This document shows positions 1 to 12,355 of a stretch of DNA of 64,000 bases, one piece after another. The DNA lies in the NCBI GenBank assembly GCA_010015805.1, contig ML978122.1, forward strand, positions 525,783 through 589,782. The letters are read 5' to 3'. The stretch is from Rhizodiscina lignyota (lineage: Eukaryota; Ascomycota; Dothideomycetes; Aulographales; Rhizodiscinaceae). The position numbers were made by a program, and so were the translations under genes. The notes below the pieces were generated by a model, which made no database searches, had not been told where the DNA came from, and saw only the letters and a list, made by a program, of their open reading frames with translations. Numbering within the stretch: position 1 is the stretch's first letter; the number at the start of each line of letters is the position of its first letter.

Positions 1-276
1 CTATATCCGCCCCTCTTTTTTACTCCAAAACGCGCCTGCTTTAGCGGATTTTGGCGGTTTATAGTAGCTTATACGGAGTTAGGGTGGCGTTAAGTGAGGA
101 ATAGCAATTTACTAGCCTTGAGAGCCAGTAGATAGTTAAAGTATATGGGCTCGTGCCCCAATTTTTCACTAACCTTCATATCAACATCGGCATTTTATGT
201 CCCTTCAGTTCATTCCACACAGAAGACACTCCTCACATCCACAAAACTCACAAACCAGAAACCCTTCAGCGATAAA
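1..276. other. Intergenic, possible decayed repeat
   Basis: No gene is seen. Bases 1-140 are rich in TAG and TAT words and resemble the RIP-mutated transposon sequence at the far end of the window, so they may be the edge of an old repeat. No terminal repeat or coding motif could be tied to a known element. The rest is the promoter and leader of the SDR gene starting at 277. Confidence 0.3.
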
Positions 277-1065
277 ATGTCGACAATCATCCTTATTACT
301 GGTAAGAATAGTCTTGTGGTTGCATCATCGAACCAACGCTGAATTCCACCAGGAGCCAACTCTGGAGTTGGCTTTTCCTCCACGAAAGTCATCGCCTCCG
401 CTTCATCTGAGTACCACATTATTATGGCAGGACGCTCGCTCGAGAAGGTAGAAGCCGCGAAGGCTGAGATCGAGAAGACGGGCATTAAAGGATCTATCAG
501 CACCATACAGTTCGACGTCACGGACAAGTCATCTATTGATGCCGCTGTGAAGCAAGTCGAATCTGAATTCGGACACATCGATGTGCTCATCAACAACGCT
601 GGCGTTACTTCGCGGAATCCGGATCTGAAGGCACAGATTGAGGAGACCATGGCCGCAAATGTCGTTGGTCCTGCATTGGTCTCCCAGGGTTTCCAACCGT
701 TGCTATTCAAATCAAACAGACCGTACTCTATCTACGTGAGCAGCGGGCTCGGCTCGCTGGAAAGGGCCATAGAGCATCCGATTCCCAACGATCAGTGGAC
801 CGTATACAGGATGAGCAAAGCCGCCCTGGATATGCTCATGGTTCAAGAATACACGGCGCTGAGAGGAAAGGGTGTGAAGGTGTTCGCAATGTGTCCGGGT
901 CTAGTGAGATCAAACTTGAGAGGCAAGTCGGCAACGGAAGTTAGCGCTGGCGGTGCTGCTGGAGACCCAGACATCTCAGGACACACAATGTTGACCATCG
1001 TCCAGGGTGAGAGGGATGCAGATGCAGGACGTATTGTGCACAAGGATGGCACTTACAACTGGTGA
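277..1065 (+). CDS. Short-chain dehydrogenase/reductase (SDR)
   Basis: NAD(P)-dependent oxidoreductase of the classical SDR family, predicted cytosolic; substrate unknown. Exons are 277-301 and 353-1065, with a 51-bp GT-AG intron, giving 245 residues. The intron splits the cofactor motif: joining the exons gives TGANSGVG, the family's TGxxxGxG, at residues 8-15. The structural motif INNAG follows mid-protein, and the catalytic YxxxK appears as YRMSK, with an upstream VSSG serine. The length is typical for the family. The start is chosen because the 25-nt first exon supplies the first Rossmann beta-strand (MSTIILITG). It stands at the edge of the catabolic neighbourhood and could reduce or oxidise an intermediate, but nothing in the sequence fixes the substrate. 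Confidence 0.88.
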
Positions 1066-1707
1066 GGGAGAACCGATCGTCATTTCGGCGGCGTCGCCGC
1101 GAAAGTAACTATGCGAGCCTCATTAGCGGGCATGGATTGCTAACAATATCCGTGACACGACGACTTTATATGGAATAGTATTCTAATGGTTAAACTCCAC
1201 TCTGCCAACCGCAACGTTGATTCTGAGGAGATGAAGTTTATAATTGCACCGAATAGGCAATGCAGCTAATTGCGGCTCGCTATGATTATCCTGTTTTAGG
1301 CGCTTACAATGATTTTTAACGCTGTGCGTTTTAGCGTAAATATGTATGGATTTCTGCGACCAGGACCGGTCCATCGGGCATAATACGAAGAAATGCTGAT
1401 CAGAATGGGGCCACTCAACTGCCGAACGGTCCACCATCTTCTCCTATGAGGGTTAGCGTATTTCCTTAAATGGATAGGCGCAGTACGGAGTATGAGGTCC
1501 AGCTATCCTTCCGCCAAGTCGTCATCATGGAGAGCTTATTTGGAGAGCTTATTTGAACAGCTACCTACAAAACATTTGGATCCAATCGTGCCATTTCCTA
1601 TTATCCGTTGTCGCTAGAGCGTTGTGATCTTTCCTTCCCCGTCCCATTTTCCGTCCTCTCATCCAAATAGTTCTCATATCAACGGCCTTGTTTCCATATC
1701 CTCAAAC
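1066..1707. other. Intergenic, no gene seen
   Basis: About 640 bases between two same-strand genes. No convincing coding sequence is present. The short direct repeat GGAGAGCTTATTT occurs twice in tandem near 1530-1555. The last 100 bases are pyrimidine-rich, as in many fungal promoters and leaders. Confidence 0.5.
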
Positions 1708-2901
1708 ATGCCTCCTCCATTCCGAGCCGAGCATATTGGCTCTCTCATTAGACCCCAAATGCTGCTGGATGCTCGTAAAGCCGCACACATAGACCAAAAC
1801 TTCCAAGGCGTGTCACCGGAGATCAAGCAAGCTACCGAATCCGCCATCTCCGAAGTCGTGAAGCAGCAACTATCCCGCGATGTCCGCCCCCTCACTACTG
1901 GGGAGTTTGAACGTCATATCTTCTATGGTGGCTTCTTCGAGAACATTGAGGGTTTTGAGATTCGCGACCTTCCCATTCCGGAGGCATTCCGCACCAACTT
2001 TGCACCTACAGCACTCGCCAAGAAAATGGGTCACGACACTCGCGAGAGCCCAATTGCAACAGGAAAGATGAAGCGGCCTAAGAGTACGTATATGGACGAC
2101 TGGATGCACTTGAGGAATCTGTTACCGGAAGAGCAGTGGAAGGAGTGCAAGTTTACGATGCCACCTCCAACACAATCGCATATTGCTGTCAAACCTGGAA
2201 TGATTTTCACTCCCGAGTCTGGATACACGTCTGAGAAGGAGTATTTCTCCGATTTGGCAGAAATATATCGCGAGGAAATGGCAGATCTGTACGATGCCGG
2301 CCTCAGGGATATCCAGGTTGACGATCCGTATATGACATTTCTCCTGGCGGACTGGTACCTCGAAGGTTTACGTTTAGACGGCGAAGATCCGGATGATATC
2401 CTGGACATGTATATCTGGGCGCATAATGAGTGTCTGAAGAGACGTCCCGCAGACTTACATGTTGGCATCCATCTCTGCAGAGGTAACTTCGCTGGACACC
2501 ACTTCGCAAGCGGATCCTATGACAGAATTGCAAAGAAAATGTTCAGTTACCTAGATTACGACACTTATTATCTGGAATACGATACGGAGCGCGCTGGCGG
2601 CTTTGAACCTTTGAAGGATTTGCCTGTCGGGAAGAACGTGGTTCTCGGTGTGGTCTCTACCAAGACTCCGGAGCTGGAGGATGTCGACGAGTGCGTGGCG
2701 AGAATCCATGAGGCAGCTGATGTGATTGCGAACGGCCAAGGCAGGACCAGGGATGAAGTCTTGAGAGATATGGGCGTGAGCCCTCAATGTGGATTCGGCA
2801 GCTTCAGTCTGGCACAACCGATGACTGATGATCAACAGTGGGCAAAGTTAGCCCTCGTTCGGCAGATAGCGCAAAAGATATGGGGCAATGAGGCCAAATG
2901 A
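1708..2901 (+). CDS. MetE-like (cobalamin-independent methionine synthase C-terminal family) protein
   Basis: Stand-alone protein of 397 residues resembling the C-terminal catalytic barrel of cobalamin-independent methionine synthase (UROD/MetE-like superfamily). The start is the methionine before PPPFRAEHIGSL, because this RAEHIGS(L/Y)RP opening is the family's usual N-terminus; the frame stays open upstream but has no homologous sequence. Candidate zinc ligands are His255 and Cys257 (GIHLCRGN), a Glu in the YLEYD segment, and Cys361 (SPQCGFGS), matching the H-x-C, E, C pattern of MetE. The N-terminal folate-binding half of a true methionine synthase is absent. It is therefore probably a thiol-methyl or thiol-adduct transferase or lyase acting on another substrate. 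No intron is seen. Confidence 0.8.
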   Translation: MPPPFRAEHIGSLIRPQMLLDARKAAHIDQNFQGVSPEIKQATESAISEVVKQQLSRDVRPLTTGEFERHIFYGGFFENIEGFEIRDLPIPEAFRTNFAPTALAKKMGHDTRESPIATGKMKRPKSTYMDDWMHLRNLLPEEQWKECKFTMPPPTQSHIAVKPGMIFTPESGYTSEKEYFSDLAEIYREEMADLYDAGLRDIQVDDPYMTFLLADWYLEGLRLDGEDPDDILDMYIWAHNECLKRRPADLHVGIHLCRGNFAGHHFASGSYDRIAKKMFSYLDYDTYYLEYDTERAGGFEPLKDLPVGKNVVLGVVSTKTPELEDVDECVARIHEAADVIANGQGRTRDEVLRDMGVSPQCGFGSFSLAQPMTDDQQWAKLALVRQIAQKIWGNEAK

Positions 2902-2970
2902 GATATGGAGAGTCGTATGATCCCGGTAATGAAGTGTGATGGATTAGTGCAATCCTTGCAATATGTCTAT

Positions 2971-5900
2971 TTACAGCTTAACGTAATCATTCAGCTGCCA
3001 GCCGTTGGTTTCTCTCATCTTCTTGTACCAGTTCTGCACATATGGGAGCGCAACATGTGGGCCGTATGGATCCTTCACCCATGGTGCTGTTGGTGGATCC
3101 AATGAAGTCTCTTCCTTGCAGGACTTGACCAACTCTTCAAGTGTGCCGCCACGGTTGTAAGTCAATTCGGCCCAGGCCTTCGGTCTCTGACTTCTAATTT
3201 GATTCCTCAGCTCCTCCGTTGCCCTTTCGTCAACGCTCCAGTCGCCGGGATTCACAATTACTCCGTAGTTCTTCTTAGCGCCTTCAAGAGTGACCAGGCG
3301 CCTGTGCACCTCCTTTGCGACCTTTTCAGCTGGACGAGTGAGCGGATCACCGAGCCCACCACCACCCCACGTGACCCATTCGAGGACGTCTCCTGGCTTG
3401 ACGTGGACATAGTCGCATTTAGAGGCAATAACCTCTCGATCGGGAGTTGGAGTGCCATAAGTGTTGTTTCGGAAGATCGATTTCACTGAGCGAGAGCCAG
3501 GCTCGCCACCATTTACGCCCCACTGAGACGATGTCAGCATTCAGAACAAGAGACAGAAATCATGCAGGAAGACTTACCGGTTTTGTAAACCATCTATCAT
3601 CATGAATGCTGACGTCTCCTTCAGACAGGAAGCGGTACATCGTCCTCTGCGCGTTACCTCCGCGGTAGAAGCCTGGTCCGCCAGAATCTGCTACTGACTC
3701 GTTTACCTCAATAATGAGAGGGAAGTACAGTTCAATATTCTCAGTGGGGACGGATTTGATAGCTGGGAACAAACAGTGGCAGTCCGGGCCATCACCAAGA
3801 GGTCTTGCCGGAACGCCTCCAAAGCCAATCTGGTACAGTAGGAACCACTCGCCATCGGGCTTGAAACCAGAGTAAAACAGATGAGGGCTGTCGGAAAAGC
3901 CAGCGGCGCTTCGGAAAGCCGGATTACGCTGGCCCATCAGGGCTTGAATGACGTCCATGGTACGTCCGAGCAGATGTGTTCGACAACTGATGGCTGCTGG
4001 ACGAATCGGTCGCAGAATGGTACCCTCTGGTATTCTGACGTCAATGAGCTCATGGAAACCATCGTTGACAACTGCGTGTGGGTCATAAACGGCTAGCAGG
4101 AAGTAGCCGATGAACATGCGGAACATCGTCGTGGACAGGTAGTAGTTGACAGATGAGTTCGCCTGCGGAGTCGTACCGTCCCAATCGAAAACCAGCTTGT
4201 GGCCCTCTTTGTACATGGCACATTGAATAGCCAGAGGGCCATTGCCGTGGCCATCATCGTCGATGAAATCAGTGAACTCGCTGCGCTCCGTACCAATCTT
4301 TGTGTCGATTAGGTGAGCGATGGCGGACTTGTTGCGCTCAAGAAGGTCCTCAGTAGCAGCTTGGTAAACTTCGTAGCCATATCTGTCGCAGAGTTCGCAC
4401 ACTCTGACTGCGGCAGTCTTGCATGCGGCCACGAGAGCAGTGAGATCGCTATCGAACCACTCCGGAATACGGCTGTTGCGGCGGAAGATCTCGACCATAG
4501 CTGAGTTGTATTTGCCCCGCTCATACAGCTTGACACATGGAATCTGAAGGCCGTCTTCGAAAATGGTCGTAGCGTTGACGCTCATTGATCCCGGGACCTT
4601 GCCTTGGACGTCTGTTTGAAGTGACAGTTAGCAGGAGGTTAGAAAGCAAAATCATGACATGAGTGTATGACTTTACCTGTCAAATGCCCGAAATTTGCCG
4701 CCCACCCGATAATGTTCCCCTTCCACCATATGGGAAGCAGGACAATAACATCGTTCAGATGAGAAACGGCGCCTTGGATCGCATAGGTGTCGTTCGTGAC
4801 AAAAATGTCTCCCTCTTCGATGGTCCCTTTCCACATTGCCAAGAACTGAGTGATGAAACTGCCAAACTGCCCAACGAGCATTTGCCCTTTCGTATTAGTA
4901 ATGACGTTGAATTCGTCTTGTTGATCTCTGATTGCAGGAGACATGGCGCAACGGAGCATGAGGGTATCCATCTCTCTGCGAATCGAGCCAAGAGCGGATG
5001 CGACAAGAGTAGAGATGAGCGGCGAGTCCTTGACAAGCTTTATAGCAGATTCCGAAGTGTGGATGACCTCTTCTTGAAACTGTTGGTGTTCTGAATCTGC
5101 AGGCCAGATGAGTATGTTGCCCACGTTGTCAACTTCGCCCACATAGCCAGGCAGGATCAAGGTGTTCGAGTCCATCTCAGTTACGATGCAAGGTCCCTTG
5201 AGCTTGATCCCTTGCTTCGTGACCTTTGGCCTGTCCCAAATTGTGGCTTCGACACTCTCTCCGTTGTAGTAGATCGTTTGCTTGCTGACGATGGCGTCGC
5301 TTGGTGGTTCTGAGCTGGAACCATGCTCGATCGTCTGAATTTGGACTTCGCTTGAATCATCCACGACCTTAACACGGAGGCGCATCATCTCGATCTCGGC
5401 AGTCTCGAGTGAGAAGTTGAACTGCTGCTCATGCACTACTCCGAAGTATCCGCGTAAAGCCTTCAGCATCTCAGGAGTGTCAAGCTCCAAATCAGAGTGT
5501 GAAAAGTCTACAGTGAGTGATGTTGCTTGTCCTTTGTACCGCATGTCTGCCTGATAGAAGACTTTAAGCGGGGCAGTGTCGTTTGCTAGAGCTCGCTTCA
5601 TGATATCGATGCAGCTCCTCCGTAGGTCACCCAGAGTACTGCCCAGGTCTTTGTTGGTTACTTGGGAGAATGTCTTGATATAAGTGCATGATTGCTCGTG
5701 AGACATCTTCGTCGTTGCATCTCCTTGTGCGCAAAGAACTCCAGGAGAAGGGGGTACGATGACAGGGAATGAGCCCAAGAGCTTGCCAACAGCGTTGGCA
5801 TGGACGGGTCCGGCACCACCGAAGGCAACGAGTGCGAATTTGCGAGGGTCATAGCCCTGCTCGACGGAGACGAGACGCAGTGCGCCATGCATGGACTCAT

Positions 5901-7299
5901 TGACCAAGTCAATAATACCCTCAGCTGCAGCATATTTCGACATGTTCATTCTCTTCGCAACAGCCTCAACAGCGACAGTCGCGGCCTCAACGTCGAGCTT
6001 CATTTTGCCTCCAAGTAATGTTGATGGGAGATATCCCAAGACCAGATTAGCATCCGTCACAGTTGCCTGAACTCCGCCCTTGCCATAGGCAGCGGGACCC
6101 GGATTCGCACCCGCACTTTCGGGACCAACACGGAGTGTGTTGGTTAGTTCGTTGTAGACTGCGATAGATCCTCCGCCTGCTCCAACCGTGCGCACATCGA
6201 CGCAAGGAGCTCTGACTGTCAGACCTCCAACAATAGTCTCGCGGCGGACAACGGGATTAGAGCCAGGAATCAGAGCACAGTCTGTAGAAGTTCCACCCAT
6301 GTCCAAGGTAATGAGGTTCTTATATGGGGTATTCTGCGATAAAACATGGGTAACTCCTTTGACGCCTCCAGCGGGGCCACTCATCAGCATGTTAACAGGC
6401 AGTTCTCCTGCCAAATGTGTCGAGGTCAAGTCGCCATCAGACTTCAGGATGCGAATAGTGTCCGTATCGTCCGCAAGCATCTTTGACAAATTGCTTACAT
6501 ACTTCTTCACGATTGGCTTGACGATGGCGTTGGCAGCGGTGGTAACTGTTCGCTCGTACTCCTGGATCTCTGGAAGCACATCGGTGGAGGTAACAACTTC
6601 CACCGAAGGTCCAAACTCTTCATGGAGTATCTCGCGGATCGCGTCCTCATTGGTCTTATTACTGAACGAATTGAGCAAGCTCACAGCGATTGCCTCTGGC
6701 TCCTGGCGCTTCAAGTCCGCCAAGCTTGCCCTGAATTTCTCCTTGTCTATCGGCCTGATCACCTCTCCATGGATCGAGGTCCGTTCCGGAGCATCGACTG
6801 TACGCTCCAATGGGACTATTGGATCCGGCTGCTGCCAGTTGATCCAGCCTCCAAGGCCTCCGGGAATCTGTGAGCGACGGAAATTCAAGATATCTTTGTG
6901 ACCAGATGTAACGACAAGCCCAGCTTTGGCACCCTTGCCTTCGAGAATGGCGTTCGTTCCAACTGTTGTTCCGTGATGGATATACCTAATCGGCCCTTTA
7001 ATGATACATTCAGATCATGAGCGCTGGAATAGCCGCGGCATACTCAAATTTCCCATCCCAGCCCTCTAGCTCTTTCAATTGCGCTTTGACCTGGTCGACA
7101 CCATTCTTCACGCCAATACTTTGATCTTTCGTGTCTGTGAGGGTTTTTGCTCGCACTGTGCGTCCTTCGGGGGTGATCACACAAACATCTATAAAAGGCG
7201 GATTTAGCTCAATTCTGGCTGGTGAAGTGTCTGTATGAACAAACCTGTGAAGGTGCCCCCAACATCCACGCCCAATCGATACCCTTTTGGAGCCGCCAT
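2971..7299 (-). CDS. 5-oxoprolinase / N-methylhydantoinase-type HyuA-HyuB fusion
   Basis: ATP-dependent amidohydrolase opening 5-oxoproline or a hydantoin-like ring; cytosolic. Five exons (7299-7245, 7188-7044, 6985-4677, 4611-3578, 3522-2971) join in frame to 1364 residues, close to eukaryotic 5-oxoprolinases (about 1290). The N-terminal HyuA half starts with the phosphate-binding GVDVGGTFTD, split by intron 1. It continues with HHGTTVGTNAIL, split by intron 2, and DMGGTSTDCALIPG. The HyuB half follows in the same polypeptide, with FVTNDTYAIQGAVSHLNDV and a C-terminal glycine-rich region (WGVNGGEPGSR, TWGGGGLGDP). Introns are 55-65 bp. It is transcribed divergently from the amidase at 8102 across a promoter with GATA-type sites. 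Sequence alone does not decide between oxoproline and another cyclic amide. Confidence 0.9.
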
Positions 7300-8101
7300 A
7301 TTCGCAACAATCAGAGAAGCACAAGGAGACTTCAGACGGGGTCGAACAGACACTCAGGCATGACGCGACTTTTGAGAAGACGCGAATATTCTAGATCCCA
7401 CGCCATCTTCGTGACGGTTTCGCGTCCGCAGCATCCGCTTCTGCGGTTCTGGGTAACGCAATCCGAATCAAGAGTCAAGACCCTCAAGCATCTCCGCATT
7501 TCCAAAGTTACGGTAATAGCGTTCATTTCGTGGAGTGGAGATTTACTCGATCGGGAATTTGCCGACAGAGGCACAGAACGACGCTGACCATATGGGCTGG
7601 ATTTGTCCTGATACTCGGTCTGTGCCCCGATAAGAGAGTCTTGGACCCTCAAGAAATGTACGCAGACGAACCGATTCGACAAGGAAGAGGGACTTAGTTC
7701 CGTCTTGGAGAGATCGGTGGGTTGTTGTAGTAGTAGCTTGCGGACGAGGGAGTACGTAAGTTGAATGTCGTGCTAGCCCCAAAATGACTCGCTATGCGGA
7801 TAGTGGAGCCGATAAGGATCGGCTACTTGTGCCGCTATGAGCCCCCTTAAAGCTGCTAACACTCCACATCCTCACGTGTTGTCCACCATATCGCTGCGAA
7901 AAGTCGGCGGACTTCGGGATAACAGTTGAGAGCATGCCATTGGATGCCGTAATGGCCAGTCAAACACGCTGTGTACCCATGAAGATATCCGACTTCGGCA
8001 AGATTGAGCTATCATGGCTCCACAAAGAGTTGATGAACTGAGCCTCCACCTCCGATAATCTGGATCGTATGCACAAAGTGTTTGACAATTGAATCGCTAA
8101 C
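7300..8101. promoter_or_regulatory. Divergent promoter with GATA-factor-type sites
   Basis: About 800 bases between the divergent oxoprolinase/hydantoinase and amidase genes. No gene is seen; open frames here lack recognisable motifs. Three CGATAA words, which match HGATAR (the site of AreA/NIT2-type nitrogen regulators), lie at 7628-7633, 7810-7815 and 8053-8058. Such short words occur by chance, so control by nitrogen limitation is an inference that suits the genes on both sides. Confidence 0.35.
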
Positions 8102-10299
8102 ATGTCTGTCGTGTTCCTCAATAAGGGTCCTCCCACAGGTGAGCAGTTCACTTGGACGTAATCTCAATGGATTGCTGACATGAGCAGTTGATGCTGAGAC
8201 TTTGAAGGGAGTCGCCGCGCATAGCAACATTACACTTCGTCCTCAAGATGAAGAGCACTACCGCTATTTGCTAGACTCTTTTGATGCCACAGCTCAGCAA
8301 GTTGCTGATTTGCCCGCATGGACAAACCCAGAGTTGCTTCCTGAGGCTGGAACACTTCCCAGGAAGTACTGGAAAGAATCTAAAAATCCGCTGAATGCGT
8401 GGAGTCACAGAACTGAGATCAAATCATCGTCGCCAGAGAACAACAAGCTCGCTGGCAAAACATTCGCGGTCAAAGACAATGTCTCAATTGGCGGCCTTCC
8501 AATCACTGGCGGGACGTTTCCGGAGTAAGTCCTGTTATGATCTTTAATCATATCTACAAGAACGTCCTAATGCTATCTACTCGTTAGTTGTTTCAGTTTG
8601 TTGAATTGCAAAGTGTTCAGTAGCAAGGTTCAAGAGCTATGGGTCAGACTGGGGTCTTTATCTATGAGCTGTACAACATGTTTGAGGAGAACGAAGATGG
8701 TTCCAGTGCTAATGTAATTCACGTGATCAAGGTTGCTCGTGGGAAAATCAGAGTACCCAATCTCGGAGATTGATGCTGTAGTCGTGTCCCGGATTCTCCA
8801 GGCCGGAGGGATCATAGCAGGCTCGGCAACATGTGAACATTTCTCCATGTCTCCGCTATCATGGACGAGCGCCAATGGCCCTGTCCACAATCCGTGGAGA
8901 AAAGGATATACAGCCGGCGGCAGTAGCAGCGGTCCAGGAGCTTTGGTAGGTGCCGGTGTGATTAAGGCATGGAGAAAGCGTCATGGGCTGCCGCCCATTG
9001 ATGATGAACTTGGGCCCCATGTGGACATGGCAATCGGAGGTGATCAGGGCGGCAGCATCAGAATTCCGGGAGCGTACAACGGAATATACGGACTCAAACC
9101 GACGCACGGTTTGGTGCCATATACCGGAATTCTTTCCCTGAATCCCATGATCGACCACACGGGCCCAATGTGTGGCACCTTGGAAGACACAGCAGCTATG
9201 CTTGGTGTCATGGCAGGCTACGACGGTATTGATCCGAGAATGACGCCCGAATCGCCGAAGATGGATGAAGTCAAGGATTATTCCGCCATCCTGGCAAACT
9301 TTATATCCGAGAAGAAAGAGAAAGGGGAGTGGACGCCGGAGAAGTCTGGCGTCGGACTGCGTGTTGGAGTCATCAAAGAAGCATTCGAGGTCTTGGGCCT
9401 GACAGATGAAGTGAAGGCGATTGTGAAAGAAGCAGTCGAACGGTTCAAGTCAATCGGAGCTACGGTTGAGGAGGTTTCTATTCCTATGCACACAATTGGT
9501 CCCTCTATTTGGTATGTCCAGCTTGTTCATGCCCAAAGTGATCAGTTCCTTACCTGTGATCAGGACGATTGCAACGCGGATCGGTATTGCGACCCACGGC
9601 TTCCAGAACCATCCGCTTCTCCTTCTCAACCATCCCCTCCCTGGGATCAGGTAAGGCTATGTCTAAATCATACTACAAGAAATGTTCATGCTGACTTTGT
9701 AGTCCTCCACCACTTGACCAGAAGTCGTACGAGATTCTCACCAAGCACAATCCGGCTGCTGTCAATGTGATATTCAATGCGGACTTCCTGCTCCACAACC
9801 GGGAGCCGAATCTACAAGCAAAGGCCATGATGCGTACGTAATCCCGTCCTTATACGTCTGGGTGACATACTCATGTCTGCGAATTAGATGCTATCCAGCT
9901 GCGAAAAGCATACGACGACGTGCTAGCTAATTACGACGTCCTCGTGACTCCAATGAATCCGACTACGGGCTCAATGCACCCACAGTACGATCAGACTGTT
10001 GGAGAGAAAATGGCACCATCAATCGGAGGTACTTTGAACTCATGCCAGTTCAATATCACCGGACGTACGTTCCCTCTCTACATTCAGTTTTGATGATTAT
10101 GAAAATCCCACGAGACTAATAATTCATAGATCCTGGGCTTGCATTCCCAGTAGGGTGGGGAAATGTCGAGAATGGCAAAGGCAAGATGCCCATCGCTATG
10201 CAGATCGTTGGCAAACGGTTCGAGGACGACACTGTGCTCAAAGCCGCCGCAGCGTGGGAGGTTCCAGGCCTGGGTCTCGATTCTTGGGATGGCAAATAA
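8102..10299 (+). CDS. Amidase-signature family hydrolase (first of two)
   Basis: Hydrolyses a C-N amide bond to release ammonia or an amine; substrate unknown. Seven exons (8102-8138, 8188-8524, 8732-9511, 9564-9650, 9703-9833, 9888-10064, 10130-10299) join to 572 residues. The Ser-cisSer-Lys triad is complete: the lysine in FAVKDN, the cis-serine in GGSSSGPG, and the nucleophile in GGDQGGSIRIPGAYNG. A trailing MQIVGKRFEDDTVL segment is typical of fungal amidases. Intron 2 is long (207 bp), and its acceptor is chosen because it restores the frame into LLVGKSEYPISE. The start fits a short conserved leader spliced by a GTGAGC donor. It is paralogous to the amidase at 17193. Confidence 0.88.
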
Positions 10300-10838
10300 G
10301 CGAGTCTCTTGAATTGTTGAGAGTCTCGGCAGCGATACGTGTCTTGGACCCATAGAGAGAGCTACTCTGAGCATTGCGGGATAGACCGCACGCGTTGCGC
10401 TTATATCCGTAGATTGAAAGATATACTTAGATTTCTGTGAATAAACGGGCGCAATTCACGTGAGAATGATTTGTCGGGGCGGCAGCCGGCAGCCATCCCA
10501 CTTAAGTGCATCGGCACTATCGTCCCGGGGGGCTGGCCGACTTACCCGCAATATTCCTCGCTCTCTTACCTTTTGCAGTGGGCTGTACCACTTGAAAAGC
10601 TCATCCAGACCTCTAGTATATTTCTCTTATCTTACTCCTTACACAATTTGTGGCGCTGATTTCGCAATTGTACCAAAGCAGAAGCCATGGAAAACAACTG
10701 CCCAAAGGTGAAAATCCCCTGGCTGTCCGTCTGCGGAAATGCTTTGTTCTGATTGGCCAATTGCTAATCCCTGAGATGTAGGAGTACGTTCACTGTATGT
10801 TTCAAAAGATATTGTTGCAATTGAATGTCCATTTACTC
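10300..10838. other. Intergenic, no gene seen
   Basis: About 540 bases between two same-strand genes. The region probably contains the amidase 3' end and the promoter of the oxygenase. An ATG at 10687 opens only a short frame. Confidence 0.5.
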
Positions 10839-12082
10839 ATGAGTTCAAGACCATGCTGGCGGCAGGCCAGGCTCTCGTCCAATCCTCACTGGGTACGCTA
10901 CACAAATTCTTCTGAAAGGAGTGCATTTACTGATCCTCTGCAGAAAGGATGCCAAGCCAACGTTCGAGGAGATCCCAAAGATTGATATGAGCCCGATCTT
11001 CTCGGAATCACTAGAAGAGCGAAAGAAAGTAGCAGCTCAGGTTGGAAAGGCCTGCAAAGAAGTCGGCTTCTTCTATGCTGTAAACCACGGCGTCTCGGAA
11101 GAAACCATCCAAGGAGCATTCCGTGCAGTTGAGAATTGGTTCTCTCAGCCGGAGGAAGTCAAATTGGAGACGAATATCAATCAAAATAAGCACTTCAGGG
11201 GCTATGAGCCGCTTCTCTCGACGCAGCTTGACCCCAATACTAGAGGAGGTACGCTTGAAGAAAACCAATTTCTGAATTCAAACACTCACGACTCTCGCAG
11301 ATCTCAAGGAAGCATATATGATCGGCGAGGATCCGTATGATCCAGAATCTAGATGTCCAGATGATGTTAAGGAGAAGATTATGAAGAAGCATCCCGATCT
11401 GATTCCGCGAAATCAGTGGCCAAAGATCCCGACTCCTGCAAATCAAGCTCTTCGCCCGGCAGTGTACGGCTATTACAAGGAAATGGTCGACTTCGCGAGG
11501 GCCCTGTTGCGAACCTTTGCCTTGGCCCTCGACATGCCAGAGAATCACTTCGACTCAATTGCGACGTTCCCGAAGTGCAATATGCGGAGTCTGCACTACC
11601 CATCGCAAGAGTTCGCAACGGACGTTGGAATCGGCGCACACACCGACTACTCTTGCTTCACTTTGGTATGCCAGTCAACCTCATGTCCCTCCGGCCTGCA
11701 GGTCCTCAATGCAAACGGCATCTGGGTGAACGCGCCTCCAGTCGAGAGAACTTTTGTCTGCAATGTTGGCGACTTCTTCCAGGAAGCTACAGCAGGCAGG
11801 TTCCTCAGTACTGTGCACAGGGTAGTAAACAAGACTGGCTCGGAGAGGTACAGCATTCCATTCTTCTTTGCGCCCAATATGGATGCGGAGATGGCAGTTG
11901 TAGAGAGCTGCAGGGAGCCTGGTAAAGAATACCAGCCTCTCCAGGTGGGGGCATACTTTAAGAAGAGGATTGCGGCTGCGCGGTCGAAGCATCCGGATGG
12001 AACCACGCCAGAAAAGACACGAGCGGAGGATGACGGAAAGTTGATTCTGGAGACAGTGAAGCAGGTCGCTGCTGTAGCATAA
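10839..12082 (+). CDS. 2-oxoglutarate/Fe(II)-dependent dioxygenase (isopenicillin-N-synthase-like)
   Basis: Soluble oxygenase that uses 2-oxoglutarate and Fe(II) to hydroxylate a small molecule. The body from FEEIPKIDMSPIFS to the stop is clear. Proposed exons are 10839-10892, 10948-11248 and 11301-12082, giving 378 residues. The N-terminal DIOX_N part contains VGFFYAVNHGV. The iron site is HTD in GAHTDYSCF plus the distal His of STVHRVVN. The 2-oxoglutarate arginine lies in RYSIPFFF. The first exon is uncertain: the chosen ATG at 10839 joins through an AAG acceptor to keep the frame, and starts at 10797 or elsewhere cannot be excluded. The family includes HxnY of fungal nicotinate catabolism as well as many biosynthetic enzymes. 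Confidence 0.8.
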
Positions 12083-12355
12083 TCGTCTGTACACAATGTT
12101 ATCATTTCAAACATATGCGACGCCTTTGACGGCCTCTCTCGATACTGAGGCAGTAATATCAAAGTGCCCGAAGAGGAGCTAAATCGCCCATGCCGTTAAT
12201 TCAAAGAGCTCAAAAAGCGTCATGTTCAAAACAAGAAGAATTGAAGAAGCTTCCATTGCGTATAATAGTCTATCAAGCCTCCCCGCCCTCTACTATTATC
12301 GTACCAGTCTACCGTATCATTCCGTACTAGACATGCTGATCCGGTTATCCCTTGC

